A model generated the notes under the pieces. It searched no databases and was not told the origin of the DNA. It saw only the letters and a list, made by a program, of their open reading frames with translations. A stretch of DNA of 8,941 nt, taken from an uncultured Coriobacteriia bacterium (GTDB lineage Bacteria > Actinomycetota > Coriobacteriia > Coriobacteriales > QAMH01). The DNA lies in assembly GCA_902493755.1 (NCBI GenBank), contig CABURF010000030.1, positions 1-8,941 of the forward strand, read 5' to 3'. Of the stretch, positions 1 to 7,215 are shown piece by piece (within the stretch, counting starts at the first letter, position 1; every line of letters begins with the position of its first letter). A program made the position numbers and the translations under genes.

Positions 1-512
1 TTGGGGATGACGCCGGCGATGCAAGCGCTCGTGGCAAGGATGCCGTCGTGGTACTGACGCAACGACTCGAGCGTGACGCGCGGCTTGTAATAGAAGCCGT
101 CTGTCGCGGCATCCGAAACGATGCGCATAAGGTTGCGATAGCCACGGTTGTCCTTCGCGAGGAGGATCATGTGATAGAGCTCCGGACGCTTGTCGCGGCT
201 CAGCGTGGAATCTGGCGTGAAATAGACCTCGCAGCCGATGATGGGCTTGATGCCAGCCTTGATGGCCGCCTGGTAGAACTCCGCGCACCCGTACATGTAG
301 CCGTGGTCCGTGATGGCGACGGCGGGCATGCCGAGCTCCTTGGCGCGCGTGCATAGCTCATTGATACGCGTGGCACCGTCAAGCAGGGAATACTCCGTAT
401 GCACGTGCAGGTGCACGAAGGTGCCGGCCTCGCGACACGACGTGGGGATGGGACCTTCGCCCTCGCTCGCGGCCTTGATTTGCTCGAATGCGGGAATGTC
501 CTGTTCCGCCAT
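1..512 (-). CDS. dnaE: DNA polymerase III subunit alpha, N-terminal part (runs off left edge)
   Basis: This is the 5' end of the replicative DNA polymerase III alpha subunit; about 170 codons are present and the rest lies beyond the left edge. The visible part is the PHP domain. Residues 34-47 read HLHVHTEYSLLDGA, the family's first metal-binding motif, followed by TDHG (68-71) and IIGCEVYF (91-98). The PHP histidines are therefore intact; whether the domain still has phosphatase or exonuclease activity cannot be judged from this fragment. The ATG at 512 is preceded by GAGGAG with 6-nt spacing, located inside the end of the upstream yerC/yecD-like gene, whose stop codon is only 3 nt away. The two genes therefore form one transcript with probable translational coupling. 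About 30 residues precede the PHP motif, somewhat long for the family, but no later ATG offers a better start. Confidence 0.93.
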   Translation of the reverse strand, partial: MAEQDIPAFEQIKAASEGEGPIPTSCREAGTFVHLHVHTEYSLLDGATRINELCTRAKELGMPAVAITDHGYMYGCAEFYQAAIKAGIKPIIGCEVYFTPDSTLSRDKRPELYHMILLAKDNRGYRNLMRIVSDAATDGFYYKPRVTLESLRQYHDGILATSACIAGVIP

Positions 513-515
513 GCC

Positions 516-845
516 TTACTCCTCGCCTTTCGAGCCCGTAGCCTCATCCGTGGCATCGCTGGCCGCGATGATGCGCAACGCATCCTCGTAGCCGCCGCTC
601 CCATAGTTAAGGCACTTCGATACGCGACTGATCGTGGTGGCCGAGGCCCCCGTAACGTCTTGCACGTCGAGGTAGCTTTGGCCGCCTGCCAACAGACGTG
701 CGACCTCGAGCCGCTGAGACATCTCGGCTATCTCGCGCACGGTGCACAGGTCAAGCAGGAAATCGTAGACTTCATCAGTGCTGTCCATGCTGGCAAGCAC
801 GGTGAGCAGCTTATCGACGAGCGGAGTTCGGAGTTTGTCAGACAC
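516..845 (-). CDS. TrpR-like HTH protein, YerC/YecD family
   Basis: A 109-aa protein of the YerC/YecD family (TIGR02531-type), related to the Trp repressor fold; family members are presumed DNA-binding regulators of unknown target. The core carries the expected features: DLCTVREIAEMSQRLEVA (about residues 32-49), then a helix-turn-helix with SYLDVQDVTGASATTISRV, then CLNYGSGGY. The start is taken as GTG at 845 because GGGAG sits 5 nt upstream. A longer frame reading back to 989 would translate an intergenic dispersed repeat and is rejected. The C-terminal tail is polar and acidic (DATDEATGSKGEE), and its last codons contain the ribosome-binding site of dnaE. Its role as a regulator of dnaE or of unrelated genes is unknown. 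Confidence 0.88.
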   Translation of the reverse strand: MSDKLRTPLVDKLLTVLASMDSTDEVYDFLLDLCTVREIAEMSQRLEVARLLAGGQSYLDVQDVTGASATTISRVSKCLNYGSGGYEDALRIIAASDATDEATGSKGEE

Positions 846-942
846 GTGCGCTCCCAAGGCTAATCGCGGATGGTTTTGAGTATGCGAATATCCTACTACG
901 CCCCTGCGACACAGTCCGCGTAAATTCCGATTCGTACGCCTC

Positions 943-972
943 TTGTCATTTCGAGCGAAGCGAACGGAGCGG
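943..972 (+). repeat. Dispersed repeat unit R1 (forward, 3'-truncated)
   Basis: Starts TTGTCATTTCGAGCGAAGCG and stops at the 11-C tract, lacking the GAGAAATCTC end that complete units in this window carry. It lies between divergent yerC and the aminotransferase gene. Confidence 0.75.
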
Positions 973-983
973 CCCCCCCCCCC
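973..983 (+). repeat. Poly-C tract (11 C)
   Basis: Eleven consecutive C on the plus strand, exactly between dispersed repeat units R1 and R2. Such tracts slip readily, in cells and in sequencing, so the length should be treated as uncertain. Confidence 0.85.
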
Positions 984-1024
984 TATCATTTCGAGCGGAG
1001 CGAAGCGGAGTCGAGGGATCTCTC
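984..1024 (+). repeat. Dispersed repeat unit R2 (forward)
   Basis: Begins TATCATTTCGAGCGG and ends GTCGAGGGATCTCTC. The ends ATTTC and GGGAT can pair with two G-U wobbles. It lies just upstream of the putative -10 box of the aminotransferase gene. Confidence 0.8.
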
Positions 1025-1040
1025 CCCTTCTTGCCTCATT

Positions 1041-1051
1041 GCGCTACACTG
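1041..1051 (+). promoter_or_regulatory. Putative -10 region of the aminotransferase gene
   Basis: GCGCTACACTG contains a TACACT hexamer (1045-1050) about 45 nt upstream of the ATG. No -35 box stands at 16-18 nt; the nearby TTGCCT (1031) is too close. A near-identical string, GCGGTACAATG, lies upstream of the aldolase gene at 6130-6140, which adds modest support. Confidence 0.3.
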
Positions 1052-1094
1052 TCACGTATCCCGTTCACCCGCACCTCCCGCAAAAGGAGCCCTC

Positions 1095-2268
1095 ATGATC
1101 AACGAAGAGATGTACGCCCTGGGTGCCGCACCCAACAAGATCCGTGAGATATTCGCCTACGGTCTCGAGCGCAAGGCCCAGATCGGCGACGACAAGGTCT
1201 TCGACCTCTCGATCGGCAACCCGAGCGTACCCTCCCCCGCCATCGTCGACGAGACCATCGAGCGCCTCGTACGCGAGGGCCAGGGCACCATGCACGCCTA
1301 TACCATGTCTCCCGGTCTCGTCGAGGCCCGCGAGGCCATCGCGCAAAACCTTAACCGCCGCTACGGTACGCATTACACGGCCGGTAACCTTTACTTCACG
1401 GCTGGTGCCTCGGCCGCCATCTGCATCGCCATCAAGGCCGTCGTCCTGCCTGGCGAAGAGCTCATCGCCATCACGCCGTATTTTCCCGAGTACAAGACCT
1501 GGGCGAGCAACGCCGGTGCCATCACTGTCACGCGCAAGCGACTTCATGCTCGACATCGACGCAATCGAAGCCGCCATCACGCCCAAGACGGCCGCCATCA
1601 TCATCAACACGCCCAACAACCCCGTCGGTTCGGTCTACAGCGACGAGAACCTCACGCAGCTCGCGGATCTTCTGCGTGCCAAGTCTGCCGAGTACGGCCA
1701 CACCATCTACCTCATCAGCGACGAGCCCTACCGCGAGCTCGTCTACGATGGCCTGACTCCCGCTTGGATTCCGAGCCTCTACGACGCTACCTTCGTCTGC
1801 TATTCGTGGTCCAAGTCATTCTCGCTGCCCGGCGAGCGCATCGGCTATCTACTCGTCCCGAGCGAGATGCCCGACTTCGATCGCGTCTACAAGGCCGTAT
1901 GCGGCGCAGGCCGTTCGCTCGGCTACATCTGCGACTCGATCCTCTTCCAACTCGCAGTCGCCGAATGCATCGACGCTCCCATCGACGTCGCGCCCTACGA
2001 TCGCAACCGCAAGCTCCTCTATGACGGCCTGACCAGCATCGGCTACAACGTCATCTACCCGCAGGGTGCGTTCTACATGTGGATCGAAGCGCTCGAGCCC
2101 GATGCACAGGCGTTCTGCGAGGTCTGCCGTCAGCACGAGCTGCTGCTCGTGCCCTCCGACGGCTTCCTCACGAAGGGCTGGACGCGCGTCGGCTATTGCT
2201 GCGACGAGGCCACGATTCGCGGAGCCCTCAAGGCCTTCGAGGACGTCTACGCCGAATACCGCGGGTAG
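1095..2268 (+). pseudogene. PLP-dependent class I/II aminotransferase, one frameshift
   Basis: Fold-type I aminotransferase of the aspartate-aminotransferase superfamily, transferring an amino group to a 2-oxoacid with pyridoxal phosphate; the substrate cannot be told from sequence. Start ATG 1095 has AAAGGAG 5 nt upstream. The N-terminal part (FDLSIGNPSVPSP, then YFTAGASAAI) is in one frame up to about 1532. The rest continues in the +1 frame from about 1534 (SDFMLDIDAIEAAI onward). Removing one base near 1533 gives an uninterrupted 390-aa protein, the normal family length. All key residues survive: NTPNNPVG (about 171), DEPYRELVYDG (about 209), the PLP lysine in SWSKSFSLPGERIG (K240) and the carboxylate-binding Arg in WTRVGYC (R364). 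Because everything on both sides is intact, a sequencing error or very recent mutation is likely. Downstream is a separately promoted acyltransferase gene. Confidence 0.85.
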
Positions 2269-2282
2269 CATCAGCCTCCCCC

Positions 2283-2311
2283 TTGCGTCTGCCACGCGCG
2301 CGACTTATATT
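2283..2311 (+). promoter_or_regulatory. Putative promoter of the acyltransferase gene
   Basis: TTGCGT (2283-2288) and TATATT (2306-2311) are separated by 17 nt, in the 68-nt gap after the aminotransferase stop. A transcript starting near 2318 would have a leader of about 20 nt. The adjacent TATAAA (2318-2323) is an alternative -10 but has no matching -35. Confidence 0.4.
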
Positions 2312-2336
2312 GCGTGCTATAAAGATGGAGGGGGCA

Positions 2337-4251
2337 TTGACGGCACGACGCACGGGGCAACCAGCGCCCAAAAAGGTGAAGAAGCGCTATATCGCGTCGC
2401 TTGATGGCCTGCGTGCCCCGGCCGTCGTCGCAGTCATCGCGTACCACCTCGACATTCGCTTCGCCTGTGGCGGTCTCCTCGGCGTCACCGTCTTCTTCGT
2501 GCTCTCTGGCTACCTCATCACCGGTCTGCTCATGGCCGAACTCGAGGAGACCGGCACCCTCCCGCAGTTCTGGCTGCGCCGCGTGCGCCGCCTCTTCCCC
2601 GCCATCGTGCTCGTCGTGGTGGTGGTCACCGCGCTTTGCGTGCTCTTCAACCATCCGCTGCTCACCAAACTGCGTCCCGATGTCGTGCCCTCGCTCTTCT
2701 GGTTCCAGAACTGGTGGTACGTCTTCCGCGGCCTCTCGTACTTCGACTCGCTCGGCGACCCATCCCCGCTCACGCACTTCTGGTCACTCGCCATCGAAGA
2801 ACAGTTCTACCTCATCTGGCCCATACTGCTGCTCGTCGTGAGCCGCCTCGGCGCGAGCAAGACCACCATCCGTCGCGGCTGTATCGTGCTGGCGGCCATC
2901 TCCGCCGCGCTCATGTGGGTGCTCTACAACCCGCTCGAAGACCCCACGCGCGTCTACTACGGTACCGACACGCGTGCCTGCTCGCTGCTCATCGGCGCGT
3001 GGCTCGCACTCTTCTGGCCTGGCCAGGCGCTCACCGAGGAGGGTACGCGCAACGTGCCTTCGCGCACCATCAACTTCCTCGACGTGATAGGCGTCATCGC
3101 GCTCGCCGGCATCATCGGCATGATGGCCTTCATCGACGGCTTCTCAGGCTTCATGTACCACGGCGGCATCATCATCAGTTCCGTGCTCACGCAGTAGGCT
3201 GGCGCGCTTCGCGAGCCTCAAGCCCTTCGTGTGGGTCGGCCAGCGCTCTTACGGCATCTACCTGTGGCACTACCCCATTATCTTGCTGATGAAGCCGCTC
3301 AATCCCGGCCCAGGCTACACTTGGTGGTTCATCCTCGCGGTCTTCGTCATCACCTTCGTAGTGGCGGCGCTGTCCTACACCTTCGTCGAGAACCCCATCC
3401 GCCACGGTGCTATCGGGCGCGCCATCGCGAGCTGGCGCGAGCGCCGCGGCAAGCCCGGTCGTGACGTCACGCACCCCCGCGTCATCGCGCCGGCGCTCGC
3501 GAGCATCCTCACCGCCGCGATCGCCATCGGCGGCTGCGCGATCATCCCCGACGAGTACCAGGTTCCCGAAGACGCCATCAAGAGCACGGGGCACTCCGCA
3601 GGCGCGGCCATGCAGCTCTATGGCGACGCACCGCCGAGCTACGATCCCGCAAACGGTGTCATCGGCAACGCGGTGGCCGCGAGCAACTACCTCAAAGGCA
3701 AGCTCGACCAGGAGGCCGCCGAGCTCGCCGAGGCCGAACGCCTCGCGCGCATACGCAACCCATTGCTCATTGGTGACTCCGTACCAGGAGACTCCGCCGA
3801 CGAGTTCTACTCGCACTACACGAACGCCCTGATAGACAGCTATATCGGGCGTTGGTTCTGGCAGGCGCGCGACGTCTACAAGGATTACCTCGCGCAAGGC
3901 GTCGTCGGCGATGTCGTAATCTTCGCGTGCTTCTCGAACTTCATGCTCGAAGACGACGAGCTCGACAAGATGTACGAGCTCGTGGGTCCGGACAAGCAGA
4001 TCTTCCTCGTCAACGTCTACAACGAGAAGGACGTGACCGACCACAACAACCCGATGCTGGCGAGCTTCGCGGCTGCGCACGAGAATGTGCACCTTGTCGA
4101 TTGGTACGCGGCCGTCGTCGACCACGTGGGCGAGTATCTCTGGGACGATCACGAGCACCTGCGTCCCGAGGGCGCCGTCGTCTACGAAGACCTCATCTTC
4201 GATTGCGTCAAGGGCTTCCTGCCGGCAGACGCCATCCGCGAGCCAAAATAA
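2337..4251 (+). pseudogene. OafA-type O-acyltransferase with SGNH domain, one frameshift
   Basis: Integral membrane acyltransferase (acyltransferase 3 family) fused to an SGNH hydrolase-like domain, the architecture that O-acetylates cell-surface polysaccharides or peptidoglycan. The start is taken as TTG 2337, because GGAGG lies 5 nt upstream; that Shine-Dalgarno overlaps an in-frame ATG at 2325 which has none of its own. Motifs in order: SLDGLRAPAVVAVIAYH (catalytic His37), GVTVFFVLSGYLITG, FWLRRVRRLFPA, HFWSLAIEEQFYLIWP, then GQRSYGIYLWHYP, with many membrane segments between. The frame breaks at about 3193-3197 (in-frame TAG). Dropping one base restores the protein as 637 aa, normal for the family. 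The SGNH part has GDS (about 478) and an Asp-x-x-His block in DDHEHLRPEGA (His about 606), but FSN replaces the usual GxN. The substrate is unknown. Confidence 0.85.
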
Positions 4252-4260
4252 ACATGATGG

Positions 4261-4300
4261 AGAGATCCCTCGACTCCGCTTCGCTTCGCTCGGGATGACA
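4261..4300 (-). repeat. Dispersed repeat unit R3 (reverse)
   Basis: Plus strand begins AGAGATCCCTCGACTCC and ends GCTCGGGATGACA. The ends ATCCC (4265-4269) and GGGAT (4292-4296) are fully complementary. It starts 9 nt after the acyltransferase stop codon. Confidence 0.8.
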
Positions 4301-4322
4301 GCGAGGCGCGTGGTGCCCCTCG

Positions 4323-4370
4323 TTGTCATTTCGAGCGGAGCGAACGTAGTGAGCGAAGTCGAGAAATCTC
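4323..4370 (+). repeat. Dispersed repeat unit R4 (forward)
   Basis: Begins TTGTCATTTCGAGCGGAGCG and ends GTCGAGAAATCTC. The ends ATTTC (4328-4332) and GAAAT (4363-4367) pair perfectly. It is inverted relative to R3, in the gap between the convergent acyltransferase and nadE genes. Confidence 0.85.
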
Positions 4371-4379
4371 ACCATTTCA

Positions 4380-4424
4380 TTGTCATTTCGACCGGAGGCG
4401 CGAAGCGCCGAAGTGGAGAGATCC
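4380..4424 (+). repeat. Dispersed repeat unit R5 (forward, GGCGC-hairpin subtype)
   Basis: Begins TTGTCATTTCGACCGG and ends AGTGGAGAGATCC. Its centre holds a small hairpin, GGCGC-GAA-GCGCC. The ends ATTTC and GAGAT pair with one G-U wobble. The unit finishes 2-3 nt from the nadE stop codon. Confidence 0.8.
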
Positions 4425-4426
4425 CG

Positions 4427-6013
4427 CTAGACGATGCCCGGATCGCGCCATCCGTTGGTAATCGGCCAGGCACGGTCCTTCGTGAACGACGTTCCGAGCA
4501 CGTGTGGCGCGATGGGCTCGCTGCGGCGCTTGTACTCGTTGAGCTGGACCGCCGCGAGCACGCATGCCACGAGATGCGCATCGAAGCCGGCCTCGATGGC
4601 CTCGGCCGCGCCCAGCTCACCCTCGACGTGCGCCTCGAGCAACTCGTCAAGCTGCTCGTACGGTGGCAGACGATCGGTGTCACGTGCGCCGGCGTAAAGC
4701 TCGGCGCTCGGCTCCTTGTCGATGATGGCCTGCGGAATGCGCGGCTCCTGTGCGTTGCGCCATGCGGCCAGCTCGTAGACCTCGGTCTTGTAGATGTCGC
4801 CGATGGGCGCAAACGCCCCGGCCGTGTCGCCATAGAGCGTCGAGAAGCCCATCGCGGCCTCGGACTTGTTGCCGCAGTTGAGCATGAGCCAATCGTGGCT
4901 GTTGCCAATCGTCATGAGCTCGACGGTGCGCACGCGAGCCTGAAGGTTCTCGGCAGCCAGGCCATCGACGCTGCCACCGCAGGAATGCGCAAGCACGCGC
5001 TCGAAGGCCTCGAGCGGCTCGGCGATGGGCGCGACCGCGCAATCGATGCCAAGCATGCGAGCGAGCTCCTGCGCGTCGGCAAGCGATGCGTCGCTCGAAT
5101 AGGGACCGGGCATCGCGACGCCATGCACGTGGGCCGCGCCAAGCGCATCGACCGCGACCGCAGCCACGACCGAGGAGTCGATGCCACCGGATAGCCCGAT
5201 GATGACATCGGAAAAGCCGTTCTTCTGCACATAATCGCGCGTCGCGACGACAATCGCGCGCCAGACGATCTCGCGGATGTCGAGCTCGACGGCCGGACGT
5301 TGCTGCACCTCGTGGACGGCGCCGGGCGCGGTGTCGAAGACAAAGAGGTCCTCCTCGTCGATGGGCGCAGCGTGCATGAGACTGCCGTTGGGAGCCGTGA
5401 CCGTGGAGTTTCCGGCAAACACGACCGCATCGGCCGCGCCGCACTGGTTGGCGCTCACGACATGCGCGCTGCATTCACTCGCAAGTGCGGAGAGGTGCCG
5501 CAAGTCACCGCGTGCTGCCGGAGCCGCCATCGGGTCACCAAAGGCGTCGTAGTTCATCTCGACGAGTACATCGACGTTGGAAAGCTTGCTACCCGACTCG
5601 AAGTGTCCGTCAAAGAGCACGGCGATGTTGCTGTCCGCAAGCTCGATGACCGGGACGACATCGTTTTCAAGCAACGCGGGTGCACCGAGCGACTCGAGCG
5701 AGCCGGCACCGGCGAGGAAGAGCTCGGGGACAATGGCAAGCGTGTCAGCGTCGAGCTCGTTGACGCTCGCACACGAGACAAGCGCGGGGACGGGCGACTC
5801 CTGCGCGAAGGCGCAGAGATGATCATGCGCGTCTTCGATGAAGGCATGCGAGTCGACGAGACCGCCAATATGCGCACCGGTGAGCGAGCCCGCCCCAAAA
5901 ACGACGAGATCAACGTGTGCATGCGCTGCCTGCCGCGCATAATCGAGCATCTTGCTCATGTTGCCGGACAGATCGCCGACACGGGGATTTACCTGTGCAA
6001 CCGCAATGCGCAT
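4427..6013 (-). CDS. nadE: NAD+ synthetase with degenerate N-terminal glutaminase domain
   Basis: Adenylates nicotinic acid adenine dinucleotide and amidates it to NAD+, the last step of NAD synthesis, in the cytoplasm. The 528-aa protein has the two-domain layout of glutamine-dependent enzymes: a nitrilase-like half (about 1-235) and a synthetase half. The synthetase half looks complete: ATP-pyrophosphatase P-loop SGGIDSS (275-281), YSSDASLADA (305-314), NLQARVRTVELM (356-367), GNKSEAAMGFSTLYGD (381-396) and PIGDIYKTEVYELA (403-416). The glutaminase half keeps the fold start (MRIAVAQVNPRVGDLSGN) but has lost the triad: FPEL is FGAG (Glu to Ala41), the catalytic Cys position is Phe134, and no lysine occurs between residues 22 and 142. 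It is therefore probably ammonia-dependent, or uses a separate ammonia source (inference). Start ATG 6013 has AAGGGAG 6 nt upstream. It is divergent from the aldolase gene. Confidence 0.93.
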   Translation of the reverse strand: MRIAVAQVNPRVGDLSGNMSKMLDYARQAAHAHVDLVVFGAGSLTGAHIGGLVDSHAFIEDAHDHLCAFAQESPVPALVSCASVNELDADTLAIVPELFLAGAGSLESLGAPALLENDVVPVIELADSNIAVLFDGHFESGSKLSNVDVLVEMNYDAFGDPMAAPAARGDLRHLSALASECSAHVVSANQCGAADAVVFAGNSTVTAPNGSLMHAAPIDEEDLFVFDTAPGAVHEVQQRPAVELDIREIVWRAIVVATRDYVQKNGFSDVIIGLSGGIDSSVVAAVAVDALGAAHVHGVAMPGPYSSDASLADAQELARMLGIDCAVAPIAEPLEAFERVLAHSCGGSVDGLAAENLQARVRTVELMTIGNSHDWLMLNCGNKSEAAMGFSTLYGDTAGAFAPIGDIYKTEVYELAAWRNAQEPRIPQAIIDKEPSAELYAGARDTDRLPPYEQLDELLEAHVEGELGAAEAIEAGFDAHLVACVLAAVQLNEYKRRSEPIAPHVLGTSFTKDRAWPITNGWRDPGIV

Positions 6014-6047
6014 ATGCCGCTCCCTTGGCTCGATACATCTGCCTTCA

Positions 6048-6056
6048 AGGATACCA
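6048..6056 (-). promoter_or_regulatory. Putative extended -10 of nadE
   Basis: On the minus strand TGGTATCCT carries the TGn extension and a TATCCT hexamer, about 35 nt upstream of the nadE ATG. No clear -35 box is visible. Confidence 0.3.
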
Positions 6057-6129
6057 TGAGCGCACGTGCGGTGCGGCGCGCGAACATTTCACTTCCGGCA
6101 GCAAAATGAGCACATATTGCCCCGCTCTC

Positions 6130-6140
6130 GCGGTACAATG
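6130..6140 (+). promoter_or_regulatory. Putative -10 region of the aldolase gene
   Basis: GCGGTACAATG holds TACAAT (6134-6139), a 5/6 match to the -10 consensus, about 70 nt upstream of the ATG. TTGCCC at 6117 is only 11 nt away and so is not a normal -35. It resembles GCGCTACACTG at 1041-1051. Confidence 0.35.
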
Positions 6141-6210
6141 ATGGGCAATGCATTGAAGCGATGCGCCCCAAGATGCACGGGCGCCTCGCCAAAACGAAAG
6201 GATTACCACG

Positions 6211-7149
6211 ATGCCCCAGATCACCCGTGAGGACGTGCGCGTTCCCGCCGACGTCATGCCCGAGGCCGTCGAGCTCTACATCGATAACTACATGGCTGCC
6301 ACGCGCGGCACCGGTCGTCTCATGCTCTTTGCCTGCGATCAGAAGATCGAGCACCTCAACAAGGATTTCCACGGCGAGGGCATCGACCCGGCCGATGGCG
6401 ACCCAGAGCACCTCTTCCAGATCGGCGACCAGGGCACGATTGGCGTGCTCGCTGGCCAGCGCGGCCTCATCGCCCAGTATGCGCGCGATTATCCCAATAT
6501 CAACTACCTGGTCAAGATGAACTCCAAGACCAACCTGGTCAAGACCGCCCAGCAGGATCCCTACTCCCCGCAGCTCTATGATCTCGAGGCCGTACTCGCG
6601 ATGCGCGAGGCGGGCGTCAACATCGTCGGCCTGGGCTACACCATCTATCTGGGCAGTGAGTTCGAGGCCAACATGCTGGCCGAGGCAGGCGAGCTCATCG
6701 CCGAGGCTCACGCCGAGGGTCTGCTCGTCGTCCTGTGGATTTACCCGCGCGGCGAGGCCGTGACGGACGAGAAAGCCGCCGACCTCATCGCCGGCGCCGC
6801 AGGTGTTGCGCTGTGCCTGGGTGCGGACTTCGTCAAGGTCAATCCGCCGGCTGCTGCCGACGGCAAGACGAGTGCCGAGCTCCTGGCTGTCGCAAGCCGC
6901 GCTGCCGGTCGCACGGGCCTCGTGTGCGCAGGCGGCTCCAAGGCCGATGCCCGCGAGTTCCTCTCGAGCCTCTACGACCAGATTCACGTCGGCGGTGCTG
7001 TCGGCAATGCCACCGGCCGCAACATCCACATGCGCTCGCTCGACGAGGCCGTGCGCCTCACGCAAGCCATCAGCGCCATCACGCTCGGCGATTACGATGT
7101 CGAGGAGGCCATGGACGTCTTCGAGGGCAAGGAGCACTACACGCTCTAA
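6211..7149 (+). CDS. Class I fructose-bisphosphate aldolase (DhnA/FbaB, archaeal type)
   Basis: Predicted to cleave fructose-1,6-bisphosphate to dihydroxyacetone phosphate and glyceraldehyde-3-phosphate through a Schiff base, in glycolysis and gluconeogenesis. The 312-aa length fits COG1830-type enzymes. Visible motifs are ACDQKIEHLNKDF (41-53, active-site Asp43), GLGYTIYLGSEFE (140-152), the Schiff-base lysine in DFVKVNPPA (K209), and phosphate-binding CAGGSKA (239-245) and GNATGRNIHM (265-274). Start ATG 6211 has AGGA 8 nt upstream, weaker than for its neighbours. It is a single gene divergent from nadE, with its own -10-like element, followed by an inverted repeat pair and a terminator at 7300-7325. 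Some COG1830 proteins act on other phosphorylated ketoses, so the exact substrate is family-based inference. Confidence 0.92.
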   Translation: MPQITREDVRVPADVMPEAVELYIDNYMAATRGTGRLMLFACDQKIEHLNKDFHGEGIDPADGDPEHLFQIGDQGTIGVLAGQRGLIAQYARDYPNINYLVKMNSKTNLVKTAQQDPYSPQLYDLEAVLAMREAGVNIVGLGYTIYLGSEFEANMLAEAGELIAEAHAEGLLVVLWIYPRGEAVTDEKAADLIAGAAGVALCLGADFVKVNPPAAADGKTSAELLAVASRAAGRTGLVCAGGSKADAREFLSSLYDQIHVGGAVGNATGRNIHMRSLDEAVRLTQAISAITLGDYDVEEAMDVFEGKEHYTL

Positions 7150-7159
7150 CGCTCTTCCC

Positions 7160-7208
7160 TTGTCATTCCGGCCGGAGGGGCCGCAAGGCCCCGAAGTGGA
7201 GGAATCTC
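7160..7208 (+). repeat. Dispersed repeat unit R6 (forward, GCAA-tetraloop subtype)
   Basis: Begins TTGTCATTCCGGCCGG and ends AGTGGAGGAATCTC. The ends ATTCC (7165-7169) and GGAAT (7201-7205) are complementary and differ from the ATTTC/GAAAT of other units by a compensated change. Its centre forms GGGGCC-GCAA-GGCCCC, a stem with a GNRA-type loop. It begins 11 nt after the aldolase stop. Confidence 0.85.
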
Positions 7209-7215
7209 ATGACGC

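Noticed and set aside
846..989. N-terminal extension of the YerC/YecD protein back to 989
   Set aside because: It would translate dispersed repeat R1 (SVRFARNDK), has no Shine-Dalgarno, and the GTG at 845 has a good one.
1525..3200. Programmed +1 frameshifting in the aminotransferase or acyltransferase
   Set aside because: Neither site shows a slippery codon before a stop in the prfB style, and the first has no nearby in-frame stop. These enzyme families are not known to use recoding.
3187..4329. 380-codon minus-strand open frame opposite the acyltransferase SGNH region
   Set aside because: The plus strand has clear domain motifs. The antisense frame is Val/Asp/Arg-rich and continues into dispersed repeat R3, the usual by-product of GC-rich codon use.
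5989..7137. 382-codon minus-strand open frame opposite the aldolase gene
   Set aside because: Shadow of the aldolase gene, which carries the Schiff-base and phosphate-binding motifs on the plus strand; the antisense translation is compositionally biased.
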